Of a DNA stretch of 64,000 nucleotides, positions 17,213-27,072 are shown piece by piece. The stretch's first letter is position 1, and each line of letters opens with the position of its first letter. Origin of the DNA: Mesorhizobium sp. Root552. Lineage in GTDB: Bacteria; Pseudomonadota; Alphaproteobacteria; Rhizobiales; Rhizobiaceae. Location: the NCBI RefSeq assembly GCF_001427285.1, contig NZ_LMFV01000012.1, forward strand, positions 213,469 to 277,468, in the 5' to 3' direction. The position numbers and the translations under genes were made by a program. The notes under the pieces are model-generated. The model had not been told where the DNA came from and ran no database searches. It saw nothing but the letters and a program-made list of their open reading frames with translations.

Positions 17213-17812
17213 TCACCGAACCACGTAGACGATGCGGCGAGTCGCCGGGTCGATCAGGGCGGGTTGGCCGTTCACGTAGACGTAGCGATAGTCGTAGTCG
17301 GGAATCTCACCAAGGACGACGTCGTCCGGCAATGACGAGCCCGTCACGACCTCGCCTTCGAGATAGACTGGTTCCATCGAGTGCTCGGTGACATAGGTGC
17401 GCACGGCTTGTGGCGGGGCATCGATCACTTCGACAGGTTCGCCTGGAACAATGGCGGCCGTATAGGTGGACGGATATTGGCCAACGTCAGCCGGCGGCGG
17501 GACGATTGCAATGCCGGCATCAACCGGTCTTTGGGTGACGATAACGCGGGAGCCGGCAAATTCGGCGGTCACGTAGTCGGAATAGACCCATCCTTGCCCG
17601 CCTGCTTCGGCAATCGTGCACCATTTGGAGTTTTCGAGGCATCCGGTCAGTGTTGCCGGTTGTCCGGCCTTGAGCACGCCCGTGACCGGATATTGAGGAC
17701 CGGGACCTGCGCGCACGTTAAGGTCTGTCACTGCGGAAACCGAGGTGTCGGCGAGCGCGGCACCTGAAAACAGGGCAAGCGCCCCGGCAATCGGCAGCAA
17801 GAGCGGTTTCAT
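17213..17812 (-). CDS. Secreted SH3-domain protein with DUF1236-like C-terminus
   Basis: 199 residues. Sec signal peptide (MKPLLLPIAGALALFSGAALA), bacterial SH3 domain at about 25-85 (VTDLNVRAGPGPQYPVTGVLKAG ... WCTIAEAGGQGWVYSDYVTAEF) and a C-terminal stretch ending YVYVNGQPALIDPATRRIVYVVR, the DUF1236 signature. The ATG at 17812 has ggagag 4 nt upstream; the frame to 17863 adds no signal. Probably a periplasmic protein that binds peptidoglycan. It faces away from the lytic transglycosylase gene at 18061. Confidence 0.84.
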   Translation of the reverse strand: MKPLLLPIAGALALFSGAALADTSVSAVTDLNVRAGPGPQYPVTGVLKAGQPATLTGCLENSKWCTIAEAGGQGWVYSDYVTAEFAGSRVIVTQRPVDAGIAIVPPPADVGQYPSTYTAAIVPGEPVEVIDAPPQAVRTYVTEHSMEPVYLEGEVVTGSSLPDDVVLGEIPDYDYRYVYVNGQPALIDPATRRIVYVVR

Positions 17813-18060
17813 GTTTCTCTCCGTTTTGAATTGTCCCTCAGTGGGGCCAAACGGAGCGGACAACCATTAGTTCCGGCTAATCCAGCTGGACTGCCTCACG
17901 AATTGTTAAGCGCTGCAGTGTGCAGGCTGCCACATTTAGAGCGTGTTCGTGAGACACAGAGCCGCCTTCGCGAAGGGGCGGGGCCAAAGAGCGATGACAA
18001 AGGCGAGTTTCGCTGGCAAATTCGCGTGCAAGGTGTGATTCCGGCAACCAGGAGACAGAT

Positions 18061-18876
18061 ATGGCAGTTATTGCCAAGGACAGATTTTTTGTTGCAACTG
18101 CGCTGGCAGCGCTGGTGATCAGCACTGGAGCGCAGGCCGCAGGCCAATGTGGCAAGGATGGCAGCGGCTTCGCTGCCTGGGTCGAAGCCTACAAGGCGGA
18201 TGCGCAAGCGCGCGGCATCGATACCGGGCCGATGAAGGGCGTCAAATACGATACCGGCGTCATCAGGATCGATCGCAGCCAGCACAAGGCGTTCAAAGGC
18301 ACGGTTGAGCAGTTCCTGGCGCGCCGCGCGCCAGCCTCCTATGTCAGCAAGGCCAAGGGTTATATGAAATCGCAGGCAGGCCTGCTGAGGAAGATCGAGG
18401 CGAAGTTCGGCGTGCAGCCGGAAGTTCTGCTGGCGATCTGGGGCATGGAGACCGGCTTCGGCGCCAATTCCGGCAACAAGAGCGTGTTCGGCCCGCTGGC
18501 CACGCTTGCCTATGACTGCCGCCGTTCCGAGTTCTTCACCAACGAGTTGGATTCGGCGCTCGAGATTGCCCAGAAGGGCTATATTTCAGCTGCTCAGATG
18601 CGGGGAGCCGGCTTCGGCGAACTTGGCCAGACCCAGTTCCTTCCGTCCAAGTATCTGCAATATGCGGTTGATTTCGACGGCGACGGCCGCCGCGACCTGA
18701 TCCACTCGCGCGCTGACGTATTGGCTTCGACAGCCAATTTCCTTCGCGGGCACGGCTGGAGCGCTGGCGGCGGCTACGGGCCGGGCGAGGCCAATTATGG
18801 CGTCTGGAACGACTGGAACCGGGCAACGATCTATCAGAAAGCACTGGCCGAATTCGCGCACCGCATCGCAAATTAA
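18061..18876 (+). CDS. Lytic murein transglycosylase (MltB-type, SLT_2)
   Basis: 271 residues. Signal peptide to about residue 26 (ALAALVISTGAQA). The catalytic Glu130 is in IWGMETGFGANSGNKSVFGPLATLAYD, and GELGQTQFLPSKYLQYAVDFDGDGRRDL is the MltB-family substrate groove. It cleaves glycan strands with formation of 1,6-anhydro-MurNAc. No lipobox, and no C-terminal peptidoglycan-binding domain as found in longer homologues. RBS ggagacag lies 5-8 nt before the ATG. Followed after 25 bp by the convergent ugpC. Confidence 0.9.
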   Translation: MAVIAKDRFFVATALAALVISTGAQAAGQCGKDGSGFAAWVEAYKADAQARGIDTGPMKGVKYDTGVIRIDRSQHKAFKGTVEQFLARRAPASYVSKAKGYMKSQAGLLRKIEAKFGVQPEVLLAIWGMETGFGANSGNKSVFGPLATLAYDCRRSEFFTNELDSALEIAQKGYISAAQMRGAGFGELGQTQFLPSKYLQYAVDFDGDGRRDLIHSRADVLASTANFLRGHGWSAGGGYGPGEANYGVWNDWNRATIYQKALAEFAHRIAN

Positions 18877-18901
18877 CTTGCTTCTGGGAGGAATGCGGGT
18901 T

Positions 18902-19957
18902 TCAGACCCGCTTTCCTGCTGCATCGAACCAGTGAATCTTGTCCGGGCTCGCCGTTATGTCGAGCTTGTCGCCGGGCCTTGCCGTGGCGCGGCCTGAAAC
19001 GCGAACCAGAACCCGTCCACCAGCGGCTGCGCAATGCAGGAAGCTCTCGGCGCCAACCGGCTCTACCGCTTCGACAACCGCAGGCAAGACCAGACCGCGT
19101 TTCCCTTCAACCTGTCCGACAATGGCATCTTCAGGACGGAAACCAAGCGTTGCGGCCGCGGCCGGAGGCTCGGCCCCGAGTTCCAGCCCATCTGCCAAGC
19201 GCGCATGTCCGCCCTCGCGCTTCAAAGCCATCAGGTTCATCGGTGGCGCGCCGATAAAGGATGCCACGAAGGTCGAAGCGGGCTTTTCGTAGATGTCGAG
19301 CGGTGCGCCCATCTGCTCAACGAGGCCGGCATTCATCACCACGAGTATGTCGGCCAGCGTCATGGCCTCGAGCTGGTCATGGGTAACGTAGACGGAAGTC
19401 ACGCCCAGATTGCGCTGCAGGTTCTTGATCTCGACCCGCATCTGTCCGCGCAGCTTGGCATCGAGGTTACTCAGCGGTTCGTCGAATAAAAATACTTTCG
19501 GATTGCGCACGATGGCGCGACCCATGGCGACGCGCTGGCGCTGGCCGCCTGACAGTTCGCGTGGACGCCGCTCCAGCAGATGAGCGAGTTCGAGAACCTT
19601 GGCTGTCGAGCGGACGCGGCTGTCTATTTCCGGTTTTGGCGTGCCGCGGTTGCGCAAGCCGTAAGCCATGTTGTCGTAGACGTTCATGTGCGGATAGAGC
19701 GCGTAGTTCTGGAACACCATGGCGATGTCGCGGTCTGTCGGGCTGATCGCGTTCACCACCTTGCCATCGATCGAGACGGTGCCGGACGAAATGGCTTCCA
19801 GCCCCGCAATCATGCGCAGCAAAGTGGATTTGCCGCAGCCCGATGGCCCGACCAGGACGCACAATTCCTTGTCCGGAATGGCGATGCTGACGCCCTTCAC
19901 GGCTTCGACGCCGCCCGCGTAGACCTTTTTGACATCCTTCAGATCGACAGTTGCCAT
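18902..19957 (-). CDS. ugpC: Glycerol-3-phosphate ABC transporter ATP-binding protein
   Basis: 351 residues. Walker [10 protein letters not shown] (37-45), Q-loop [11 protein letters not shown], signature LSGGQRQRV, Walker [14 protein letters not shown]-loop [15 protein letters not shown], and the C-terminal TOBE/MalK-type regulatory domain. The ATG at 19957 is the first codon giving an UgpC-like N-terminus ([13 protein letters not shown]). Last gene of ugpBAEC, 5 bp after ugpE. It energises uptake of sn-glycerol-3-phosphate and glycerophosphodiesters across the inner membrane. Confidence 0.93.
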   Translation of the reverse strand: MATVDLKDVKKVYAGGVEAVKGVSIAIPDKELCVLVGPSGCGKSTLLRMIAGLEAISSGTVSIDGKVVNAISPTDRDIAMVFQNYALYPHMNVYDNMAYGLRNRGTPKPEIDSRVRSTAKVLELAHLLERRPRELSGGQRQRVAMGRAIVRNPKVFLFDEPLSNLDAKLRGQMRVEIKNLQRNLGVTSVYVTHDQLEAMTLADILVVMNAGLVEQMGAPLDIYEKPASTFVASFIGAPPMNLMALKREGGHARLADGLELGAEPPAAAATLGFRPEDAIVGQVEGKRGLVLPAVVEAVEPVGAESFLHCAAAGGRVLVRVSGRATARPGDKLDITASPDKIHWFDAAGKRV

Positions 19958-19962
19958 GGGAT

Positions 19963-20810
19963 CTACTTCTCCGACTCGACAAGACCGCGCACGAACCACC
20001 GCTGCATGGCCACGACGACGAGGATTGGCGGCACGATGGCGAGCATGGCGGTCACCATGACGAGGTGCCATTGCGTATCGGCATCGGCGAACGACACCAT
20101 TTTGCGCAGCGCGATGACGATGGTGTTCATGTCGTTGTGGTTGGTGACCAGAAGCGGCCACAGATATTGCGTCCAGCCGTAGATGAAGAGGATGACGAAC
20201 AGCGCCGCAATGTTGGTGCGCGACAAGGGCAACAGGATATCGAAGAAGAAGCGCCATGGTCCCGCACCGTCGACACGCGCCGCCTCGACCAGTCTCCAGG
20301 AATGGTCATGAAGAATTGCCGGAACAAAAGCGTTGCCGTGGCCGACGCGATCAGGGGGACGATCAGCCCGGCATAGGTGTCGATGAGGTTGAGATCGACC
20401 ATCACCTTGTAGGTGGGCAGGATGCGGACTTCGACCGGCAGCATCAGCGTTATGAAGATCAGCCAGAAGAACACCATCCTGAGCGGAAAGCGGAAGAAGA
20501 CGATGGCGTAGGCCGACAGGATCGAGATGCAGATCTTGCCGATGGCGATGCCGAGCGCCATCACCAGCGTGTTGAACAAAAGCACGTCGACGCCGACGCC
20601 GCCGATGCGGTTGACGCCACCCAGCAGCGCCTCCGAGTAGTTGTTCCAGAATTCGCCGCCGGGCAGGAGCGGCAAGGGCGGGCGCAGGATAGTCTGCAGC
20701 GTGTGGGTGGACGCAACGAAGGTGTAGTAGATCGGGAACGCGATAACCAGGATGCCGACAAGCAGGACGACGTGGGCAAGGTAGGTGCGGAAGCGGGAGG
20801 AGCCGATCAT
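19963..20810 (-). pseudogene. ugpE: Glycerol-3-phosphate ABC transporter permease UgpE, interrupted by a one-base frameshift
   Basis: Two overlapping frames together make a full UgpE. From 20810 the frame reads MIGSSRFRTYLAHVV ... [12 protein letters not shown] and then turns to nonsense. From about 20296 a second frame reads [20 protein letters not shown] ... [12 protein letters not shown]. The join should read IP-G-(D/E)[10 protein letters not shown], and the DNA has five bases where six are needed (20294-20302). The whole span is 848 nt, one short of the 849 that would give 282 residues, the size of E. coli UgpE. Both halves are otherwise well conserved, including the [13 protein letters not shown] loop that docks on UgpC. 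So this is either a very recent mutation or a base-calling error. If real, the importer lacks one channel subunit. Confidence 0.88.
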
Positions 20811-20819
20811 GGTTTGATC

Positions 20820-21704
20820 TCACCCATAATGCACCTTCCTTTCCACGTAGCGGAACTGGATGGCGGTAAGGGCAATGACGATGACCATGAGGATCACCGA
20901 TTGTGCTGCTGAATCGCCGAGGATCAGGTTGACGAAGCCGTCATTGTAGACCTTGTAGACCAGCGTCTCGGTAGCCTTGCCCGGCCCACCGCCGGTTACG
21001 GCGTGGATGATGCCGAACGTGTCGAAAAAGGCGTAGGTGGTGTTGATGACCAGCAGGAAGAACGTCGTCGGCGCAAGCAGTGGGAAGACGATTGTCCAGA
21101 AGCGCTTGGTCTCGCCGGCTCCGTCGATTGCAGCCGCCTCGATCAAGCTCTTGGGGATAGCTTGCAGCCCCGCGACGAAGAACAGGAAATTATAGCTGAT
21201 CTGCTTCCACGCCGCGGCCGTGACGACGAGAACCATGGCGTCGGTGCCGTCCAGCAACGGGTCCCAGGCGATGCCAGCCTTGCGCATGAGCACGGCCAGC
21301 GTGCCGATGGATGGGTTGAACAGGAACAGGAACAGCATGCCGGCGATCGCTGGTGCGACCGCGTACGGCCAGATCATCAAGGTGCGGTAGACGCCTTTGC
21401 CGCGGACCACCTTCTCGGCCATCACTGCAAGCAACAGCGCGACGCTCATGGCGACGAGCGCAGTCGCAAGCGAGAAAACTGCCGTGACCTTGATCGAGTT
21501 GACGTAAGCGGGGTCGGCGAGAACTTTCTCGAAATTCGCGAACCAGACGAACTTCGATTTCAGGCCGAACGGATCTTCCTTCAGCATCGACTGGTAGAGC
21601 GCCTGGCCCGCCGGCCAGTAGAAGAAGACGAGCGTGATGGCGAGTTGCGGCGCCACCAAGAGGTAGGGCAGGACCTTGTTGGGGAAGACGACACGGGGGG
21701 TCAT
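20820..21704 (-). CDS. ugpA: Glycerol-3-phosphate ABC transporter permease UgpA
   Basis: 294 residues, six membrane helices, matching UgpA length (295). The EAA loop [25 protein letters not shown] is intact. N-terminal [34 protein letters not shown] is typical of UgpA. It pairs with UgpE to form the channel and lies second in the operon, 151 bp downstream of ugpB and 9 bp upstream of ugpE. Confidence 0.93.
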   Translation of the reverse strand: MTPRVVFPNKVLPYLLVAPQLAITLVFFYWPAGQALYQSMLKEDPFGLKSKFVWFANFEKVLADPAYVNSIKVTAVFSLATALVAMSVALLLAVMAEKVVRGKGVYRTLMIWPYAVAPAIAGMLFLFLFNPSIGTLAVLMRKAGIAWDPLLDGTDAMVLVVTAAAWKQISYNFLFFVAGLQAIPKSLIEAAAIDGAGETKRFWTIVFPLLAPTTFFLLVINTTYAFFDTFGIIHAVTGGGPGKATETLVYKVYNDGFVNLILGDSAAQSVILMVIVIALTAIQFRYVERKVHYG

Positions 21705-21775
21705 GCGCAGCCTGTCGTTTCGATAGGCGAGATGCCGGCGTTGTCTTCGCCCCTGGAACAGTAAGCGAGCGTGAA

Positions 21776-21809
21776 CCCCGGCTCTCTCTTTTGCAAGCGA
21801 GAGCCGGGG
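21776..21809 (-). promoter_or_regulatory. Intercistronic hairpin between ugpB and ugpA
   Basis: ccccggctctc (21776-21786) and gagagccgggg (21799-21809) form a perfect 11-bp stem with a 12-nt loop. No T-run follows on the minus strand, so it more probably protects the 3' end of ugpB mRNA than terminates. Such hairpins commonly follow binding-protein genes in ABC operons. Confidence 0.7.
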
Positions 21810-21855
21810 AACGTGCGAACCGGAAGGGTTTTCACCTCAGGCACGATCAGTCAGA

Positions 21856-23166
21856 TCAGTTGCCCATGGCGTCCTTGATTGCCGCATTGCCGCGCTGGAC
21901 CACGTTGTCGAGCGCCTGCTGTGCGGTTTGCTGGCCGGCCAGCATCTTCTCGAACTCCTCGTTCTCGATATCGCGAACCTGCGGCAGGTTGGGCAGGCGG
22001 ACACCCTTGGAATTTTCCGTCGGCGCCTTGCCCATCATCTGTAGGATAGGCGTTTCCCGACCAGGGTTCTTGTCATAGAAGCCGGATGCCTTGGTTGCTT
22101 CGTAGGCCGCCAGCGTAACCGGCAGGTAACCGGATTTCTGATGCAGGTATTCCTGCACCTCAGTCTTCGACAGATAGGTGAAGAAGGCCGCTACGCCCTT
22201 GTACTGTTCGTCCGTCTTGCCGCCGAAGACCCAAAGGCTGGCGCCGCCCGGCGTGGTGTTCTGCGGAGCGCCCGGTGCGTCGCTGTCATAGGGAAGCTGA
22301 CCGATGCCGTAGTTCATGCCGGACTTCACGATGTCGCCAAGGCCACCGGAAGATTCGGTAAAGATGCCGCATTCGCCGGCAAGGAAGATCTGCTTGGCCT
22401 CCGAGGTACGGCCGCCATATTTGAAGGTGCCATCCTTGGCGAGATCGGCCAGCGCCTGGAAGTGATTGACGTAGAGAGGCGCGTTTATCTTCAGCTCGAC
22501 CTCGCCGCCGGCCAGACCATTCTCACCGGTTGCCCAGGAAACGTTGTTCCAGGCAGCGAAATTCTCGGTGTGAATCCATGTCAGCCAGGTGGAGGTATAG
22601 CCACAGGCCGCCGCGCCGCTGGTCTTGATCTTCTTGGCGGCGTCCCAGACCTCGTTCCAGGTCTTGGGCGGGTTGTTAACGTCCAGCCCAGCCTTCTGGA
22701 AGATATCCTTGTTGTAGTAGAGGATCGGCGAGGAGGAGTTGTAGGGGAACGACAGCATGGTGCCGTCCGGCTTGGAGTAGTAGCCGACGATACCGGGGAG
22801 ATATTGGCTCTTGTCGAATTTGAGGCCGGCGCCTTCGAGAACTTCGGCGACTGGCTTGATCGCGCCCTCGGCGGCCATCATGACGCCGGTTCCTACGTCG
22901 AAAACCTGGATGATGTCAGGAGACTGGCCTGCGCGGAAAGCGGCGATGCCGGCATTCAGCGTTTCAGGATAGGTGCCCTTGAACACCGGAACGATCTCGT
23001 AGTCGCTCTGGCTGGCATTGAAATCCTTGGAAATCTTGTCGACGACCTCGGCATTGGCACCGGTCATTGCGTGCCACCAGCTGATCTGGGTGACGGCGAA
23101 GGCCGATGTCGTGGAAAACAAGGTCAATGTAGCGGCGACACCGGCCGCAACGCCGTGGAATCTCAT
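21856..23166 (-). CDS. ugpB: Glycerol-3-phosphate ABC transporter periplasmic binding protein
   Basis: 436 residues (E. coli UgpB 438). Signal peptide MRFHGVAAGVAATLTLFSTTSAFA, then family-1 solute-binding protein: TQISWWHAMTGANAEVVDKI, SPDIIQVFDVGTGVMMAA, PYNSSSPILYYNKDIFQKAGL and GGASLWVFGG are all UgpB hallmarks. It captures glycerol-3-phosphate in the periplasm for UgpAEC. The ATG at 23166 follows gggagag. First gene of the ugpBAEC operon. Confidence 0.94.
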   Translation of the reverse strand: MRFHGVAAGVAATLTLFSTTSAFAVTQISWWHAMTGANAEVVDKISKDFNASQSDYEIVPVFKGTYPETLNAGIAAFRAGQSPDIIQVFDVGTGVMMAAEGAIKPVAEVLEGAGLKFDKSQYLPGIVGYYSKPDGTMLSFPYNSSSPILYYNKDIFQKAGLDVNNPPKTWNEVWDAAKKIKTSGAAACGYTSTWLTWIHTENFAAWNNVSWATGENGLAGGEVELKINAPLYVNHFQALADLAKDGTFKYGGRTSEAKQIFLAGECGIFTESSGGLGDIVKSGMNYGIGQLPYDSDAPGAPQNTTPGGASLWVFGGKTDEQYKGVAAFFTYLSKTEVQEYLHQKSGYLPVTLAAYEATKASGFYDKNPGRETPILQMMGKAPTENSKGVRLPNLPQVRDIENEEFEKMLAGQQTAQQALDNVVQRGNAAIKDAMGN

Positions 23167-23270
23167 CTCTCTCTCCCGGTTTGTCATTGGCGAAATGGGT
23201 TCGCCGCGGGAGTATCGGTGCATTGTGACAGTAGCACAATAGTTTTGTTACGCGCTCATGAACCTTCAAT

Positions 23271-23285
23271 CCAATTGCGAATTGG
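23271..23285. promoter_or_regulatory. Palindromic operator-like site upstream of ugpB
   Basis: ccaatt-gcg-aattgg, a perfect 6-bp inverted repeat about 105 bp before the ugpB ATG. A single PHO-box-like half (ctgtcac on the minus strand, 23225-23231) lies between it and the gene. The function is inferred from position only. Confidence 0.4.
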
Positions 23286-23398
23286 TTTCGTTTATGAGGA
23301 ATGGCAAATATGACCTACCCGCAACGGCAGAAAACCGCACGGGACAAGCATCCGCGGCCTGACTGCACTTCAGCGCAGTTTTGCACCTGTCGAGGTTG

Positions 23399-24079
23399 CT
23401 AGGGTTTGAGCGCGGTTTCGATCAATTTTTTGGCATCGGCACCCGACCACTCGGCTGGGCCGTTCATGTGGGCGATCAGGCAACCCTCGGCGTCAATCAG
23501 CATCGTCACCGGCAGTCCGAGCGCAAGGCCGCGCTCCTTGACGTCGTTGAACAGGGCCAGTGAATGATCGCTGTAGTAGTTCAGCTTCTCGACGCCAATT
23601 TCCTTGAGGAAGGCTTTTGGTTTGGTATCGTCGCCGGTATCGACATTGACGGCGACTACTTCGAATTTGGCGCCACCCAATTCTTGTTGCAGCGTGTCGA
23701 GCGCCGGCATTTCGGCGCGGCATGGAGCGCACCACGTGGCCCACAGGTTGAGCAGCACCGTCTTGCCCGTGTGTCCGGCCAAGCCGAACGGCTTGCCGTC
23801 AGGTCCGTTGAAGGCAAGCGACTTTAAGGATTGCGGCGGGTCGGCGGGCATCAGGGCGGCGACCTGACCTGTGGCAGCGGCCGCAACAGTCTTGGCGCGA
23901 TCGGCCTTGGCCGTGCAAACCGTGTCGTCGCCTGCTTGTGCCACAACATCGGCCGGTGCTGCGTTGTTGCCAGCAAGCCTGCCGCTGACATATACCGCGA
24001 CCGCGCCAGTCACTGCTCCCGCGACGAGAGCCGCAAGGATCAGGCGCGTGGTGGGAAAGAGTTTTCTGCCGTTTGCCAT
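23399..24079 (-). CDS. tlpA: TlpA-type membrane-anchored thiol:disulfide interchange protein
   Basis: 226 residues. An N-terminal anchor at about 12-32 ([21 protein letters not shown]) puts the thioredoxin-like domain in the periplasm. Active site WATWCAPC with Cys117 and Cys120; cis-proline loop in GLPVTMLID. Cys55 (DTVC) and Cys near EGCLIA resemble the extra cysteine pair of TlpA. In Bradyrhizobium TlpA reduces the copper chaperone ScoI and CoxB for cytochrome oxidase assembly. It diverges from argH with only 33 bp between starts. Confidence 0.88.
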   Translation of the reverse strand: MANGRKLFPTTRLILAALVAGAVTGAVAVYVSGRLAGNNAAPADVVAQAGDDTVCTAKADRAKTVAAAATGQVAALMPADPPQSLKSLAFNGPDGKPFGLAGHTGKTVLLNLWATWCAPCRAEMPALDTLQQELGGAKFEVVAVNVDTGDDTKPKAFLKEIGVEKLNYYSDHSLALFNDVKERGLALGLPVTMLIDAEGCLIAHMNGPAEWSGADAKKLIETALKP

Positions 24080-24112
24080 TTTTTGAACTGCTCCGGGACA
24101 CGGGTTATAGCG

Positions 24113-25513
24113 ATGAGCGACAAGAAGGCCAGCAACCAGATGTGGGGCGGACGTTTTGCCTCGGGCCCGGCGGCGATCATGGAGGCGATCAACGCTTCCA
24201 TCGGCTTCGACCGCAAGCTCTATGCGCAGGATATCCGCGGCTCCATCGCCCACAGCGAGATGCTGGCGAAAACGGGCATCATTTCGGCAGTGGATCAAGA
24301 AAAGATCGCTCACGGCCTGAACACGATTTTGAAAGAGATCGAGGCAGGCAAGTTCGAATTCTCGACACGGCTGGAGGACATCCACATGAATGTCGAGGCA
24401 AGGCTGGCAGAGCTGATCGGCCCGGCGGCCGGGCGGCTGCATACCGCACGGTCACGCAACGACCAGGTTGCAGTCGATTTCCGGCTGTGGGTAAAGGATG
24501 AATTCCATCGGGTCGCCGAAGCTCTGAAGGGCCTGATGGCGGCTTTCGTCGAGCGCGCCGAGGAACATGCGGCAACGATCATGCCGGGCTTCACCCATCT
24601 GCAGACAGCGCAGCCGGTGACTTTCGGCCACCATTGCCTTGCATACGTGGAGATGTTTGCCCGTGACCTTTCGAGGGTGCGCGACGCAATCGAGCGGATG
24701 GACGAAAGCCCGCTCGGTGCAGCGGCGCTTGCCGGCACAGGCTTTCCGATCGACCGTCACATGACGGCGAAGGCGCTTGGCTTTCGCGAGCCGACGCGCA
24801 ATTCGCTGGATAGCGTCTCCGACCGCGACTACGCGCTGGAGTTCCTGTCGGTCGCTTCGATTGCGGCTACGCACCTTTCGCGGCTTGCTGAAGAGATCGT
24901 CATCTGGTCGACGCCGCAATTCGGCTTCGTTCGCCTGTCCGACAGCTATTCCACCGGCTCGTCGATCATGCCGCAGAAGAAGAACCCGGATGCAGCCGAA
25001 CTGGTGCGGGCAAAGACAGGCCGCGTGAATGGCCACCTGATCGGCTTGCTGACGGTGATGAAGGGCCTGCCTCTGACCTATTCCAAGGATATGCAGGAAG
25101 ACAAGGAGGCCGTCTTCGATGCGGCGGAGACGCTCGACCTCATGCTTGCGGCAATGACCGGCATGGTGTGCGATCTTACCGTCAACCAAGCCGCGATGAA
25201 GAAGGCTGCGGGATCCGGCTATGCAACCGCGACCGACCTTGCCGACTGGCTGGTGCGCAGCCTCGGGATGCCGTTCCGCGAGGCGCACCATGTCACCGGC
25301 CGGGCCGTTGCGCTGGCCGAGCAGAAAAAGGTCAGCCTTGAAAAGCTGTCGCTTGAAGATTTGCAGTCCATCCATTCCGGCATTACCGGCGACATCTTCT
25401 CGGTGCTGTCGGTGCAAAATTCGGTCAAAAGCCGGGAGAGCTTCGGGGGCACTTCGCCCGCCCAGGTGCGCCGGCAGGTACGCTACTGGAAAAAGCGGCT
25501 TGCCAAGGCGTGA
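24113..25513 (+). CDS. argH: Argininosuccinate lyase
   Basis: 466 residues, the normal length. Splits argininosuccinate to arginine and fumarate. Fumarase/aspartase superfamily signature [12 protein letters not shown] at about 282-293; [13 protein letters not shown] at the N-terminus; [16 protein letters not shown] and [17 protein letters not shown] (catalytic His) in the middle. The ATG at 24113 is the first in the ArgH-like sequence, and the frame upstream overlaps tlpA in antisense. It begins the argH-lptM-lysA cluster. Confidence 0.97.
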   Translation: MSDKKASNQMWGGRFASGPAAIMEAINASIGFDRKLYAQDIRGSIAHSEMLAKTGIISAVDQEKIAHGLNTILKEIEAGKFEFSTRLEDIHMNVEARLAELIGPAAGRLHTARSRNDQVAVDFRLWVKDEFHRVAEALKGLMAAFVERAEEHAATIMPGFTHLQTAQPVTFGHHCLAYVEMFARDLSRVRDAIERMDESPLGAAALAGTGFPIDRHMTAKALGFREPTRNSLDSVSDRDYALEFLSVASIAATHLSRLAEEIVIWSTPQFGFVRLSDSYSTGSSIMPQKKNPDAAELVRAKTGRVNGHLIGLLTVMKGLPLTYSKDMQEDKEAVFDAAETLDLMLAAMTGMVCDLTVNQAAMKKAAGSGYATATDLADWLVRSLGMPFREAHHVTGRAVALAEQKKVSLEKLSLEDLQSIHSGITGDIFSVLSVQNSVKSRESFGGTSPAQVRRQVRYWKKRLAKA

Positions 25514-25580
25514 TGCCGGGGTGCAATGCGTTTAAAACTTGGCTAAAAGCGTCGTACGAAAAGTACAAACAGGTGAACCG

Positions 25581-25787
25581 ATGACCGCGGGCAGGATACT
25601 GGTTACGCTTACGCTTCTGACGGCGATGGCCACAGTTGCCGCTTGCGGACGCAAGTCTGGCCTCGATACGCCCTATGAGGCTGCGGTCCAGGCGCGCGAG
25701 GATGCGCAAAAGGCCAAGGAGCCGGTGCCGCCGGAACCGGCGAAACCGGAGGCGGACAAGCCCTTCATCCTCGACCCGCTGATTTGA
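25581..25787 (+). CDS. Small LptM-like lipoprotein
   Basis: 68 residues. Lipoprotein signal peptide MTAGRILVTLTLLTAMATVAACG with the lipid-modified Cys22 followed by GRKSGLDTP, similar to the CGxKGPLxxP motif of LptM/YifL, which in E. coli helps fold the LPS translocon LptDE. The rest is a Pro/Glu/Lys-rich tail. It sits 67 bp after argH and 19 bp before lysA, the usual place for this lipoprotein in proteobacteria (next to lysA/dapF). The function assignment is inference from motif and place. Confidence 0.75.
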   Translation: MTAGRILVTLTLLTAMATVAACGRKSGLDTPYEAAVQAREDAQKAKEPVPPEPAKPEADKPFILDPLI

Positions 25788-25806
25788 TCTTTCCGGAAAC
25801 ACTCTC

Positions 25807-27072
25807 TTGAACCATTTCGACTATCGCGACGGCGTGCTCCATGCCGAGGACGTGGCGATCCCCGAGATCGCCGCGCAGGTTGGAACGCCCTTCTACTGCT
25901 ATTCCACCGCAACGCTGACGCGGCATTTCAAGGTATTTTCGCACGCATTCGCCGGTCTTGATGCCCTTGTCTGTTACGCCATGAAAGCGAACTCCAACCA
26001 GGCGGTGCTGAAGACGCTGGCCAAGCTCGGCGCCGGGGCTGATGTGGTTTCGGAGGGCGAGTTGCGCCGGGCGCTGGCGGCAGGCATTCCGGCCGGCAAA
26101 ATCCTGTTCTCAGGTGTCGGCAAGACGGCGCAGGAAATGGATTTTGCGCTCCACGCCGGGATTCTTTGCTTCAATGTCGAATCCGAGCCGGAACTCGAGC
26201 TGCTATCGACGCGGGCAACGGCGCTTGGCAAGATCGCGCCGGTTTCCCTGCGAATCAATCCGGATGTGGACGCCAAGACTCACAGGAAGATTTCCACCGG
26301 CAAAGCCGAGAACAAATTCGGCATCCCGTGGCAGCGGGCGCGTGAAGTCTATGCGCGCGCCGCCCGATTGCCCGGCATCAAGGTGAACGGCATCGATACG
26401 CATATCGGCAGCCAGATCACGGAACTGCAGCCGTTTGACGATGCATTCGGGTTGCTGGTCGAACTTATCGGCACGCTTCGGGCCGACGGGCATGACATCA
26501 GCCATGTTGATCTCGGCGGTGGCCTCGGCATTCCCTATCGCTTCGACAACGATCCGCCGCCCTTGCCGGATGCCTATGCGGCAATCGTGCGCAAGCACGT
26601 CACGGCTCTTGGCATCAAGGTGATGTTCGAGCCAGGCCGGCTCATCGTCGGCAATGCCGGCATCCTGGTCTCGCAGGTGATCTTCGTGAAAGAAGGCGAT
26701 GCCAAGAACTTCCTTATCGTCGATGCGGCGATGAACGACCTGATCCGGCCGACGCTCTACGACGCATTCCACGACATTCGGCCGGTGGTGCAGCCGGCAG
26801 TGAATGCTCCGCGCATGAAGGTCGATGTGGTCGGGCAGGTCTGTGAAACCGGTGATTTCCTCGGGCTTGACCGCGATCTTCCGCAACTCAAGACCGGCGA
26901 CCTGATCGCCGTTGGCACTGCCGGAGCTTACGGCGCCGTGCAGGCCGGCACCTACAATACGCGCCTTCTGGTGCCTGAAGTGCTGGTTGACGGCGATCGG
27001 TTCGCGGTAGTCAGGAAGCGGCAGACTTATGAGGAATTGATCGGGCTCGATTCCATCCCTGAATGGCTTTGA
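25807..27072 (+). CDS. lysA: Diaminopimelate decarboxylase, TTG start
   Basis: 421 residues. Last step of lysine synthesis, decarboxylating meso-diaminopimelate with PLP. PLP lysine K60 in CYAMKANSNQ; HIGSQI for the phosphate; VDLGGGLGIPY; FEPGRLIVGNAG; catalytic Cys in GQVCETGDFLG (about 345); and C-terminal GAYGAVQAGTYNTR. The only start that gives the conserved N-terminus NHFDYRDGVLHAED is TTG at 25807, since the next ATG falls at the PLP lysine region. Possibly translated weakly or coupled to the lipoprotein gene. Confidence 0.95.
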   Translation: MNHFDYRDGVLHAEDVAIPEIAAQVGTPFYCYSTATLTRHFKVFSHAFAGLDALVCYAMKANSNQAVLKTLAKLGAGADVVSEGELRRALAAGIPAGKILFSGVGKTAQEMDFALHAGILCFNVESEPELELLSTRATALGKIAPVSLRINPDVDAKTHRKISTGKAENKFGIPWQRAREVYARAARLPGIKVNGIDTHIGSQITELQPFDDAFGLLVELIGTLRADGHDISHVDLGGGLGIPYRFDNDPPPLPDAYAAIVRKHVTALGIKVMFEPGRLIVGNAGILVSQVIFVKEGDAKNFLIVDAAMNDLIRPTLYDAFHDIRPVVQPAVNAPRMKVDVVGQVCETGDFLGLDRDLPQLKTGDLIAVGTAGAYGAVQAGTYNTRLLVPEVLVDGDRFAVVRKRQTYEELIGLDSIPEWL

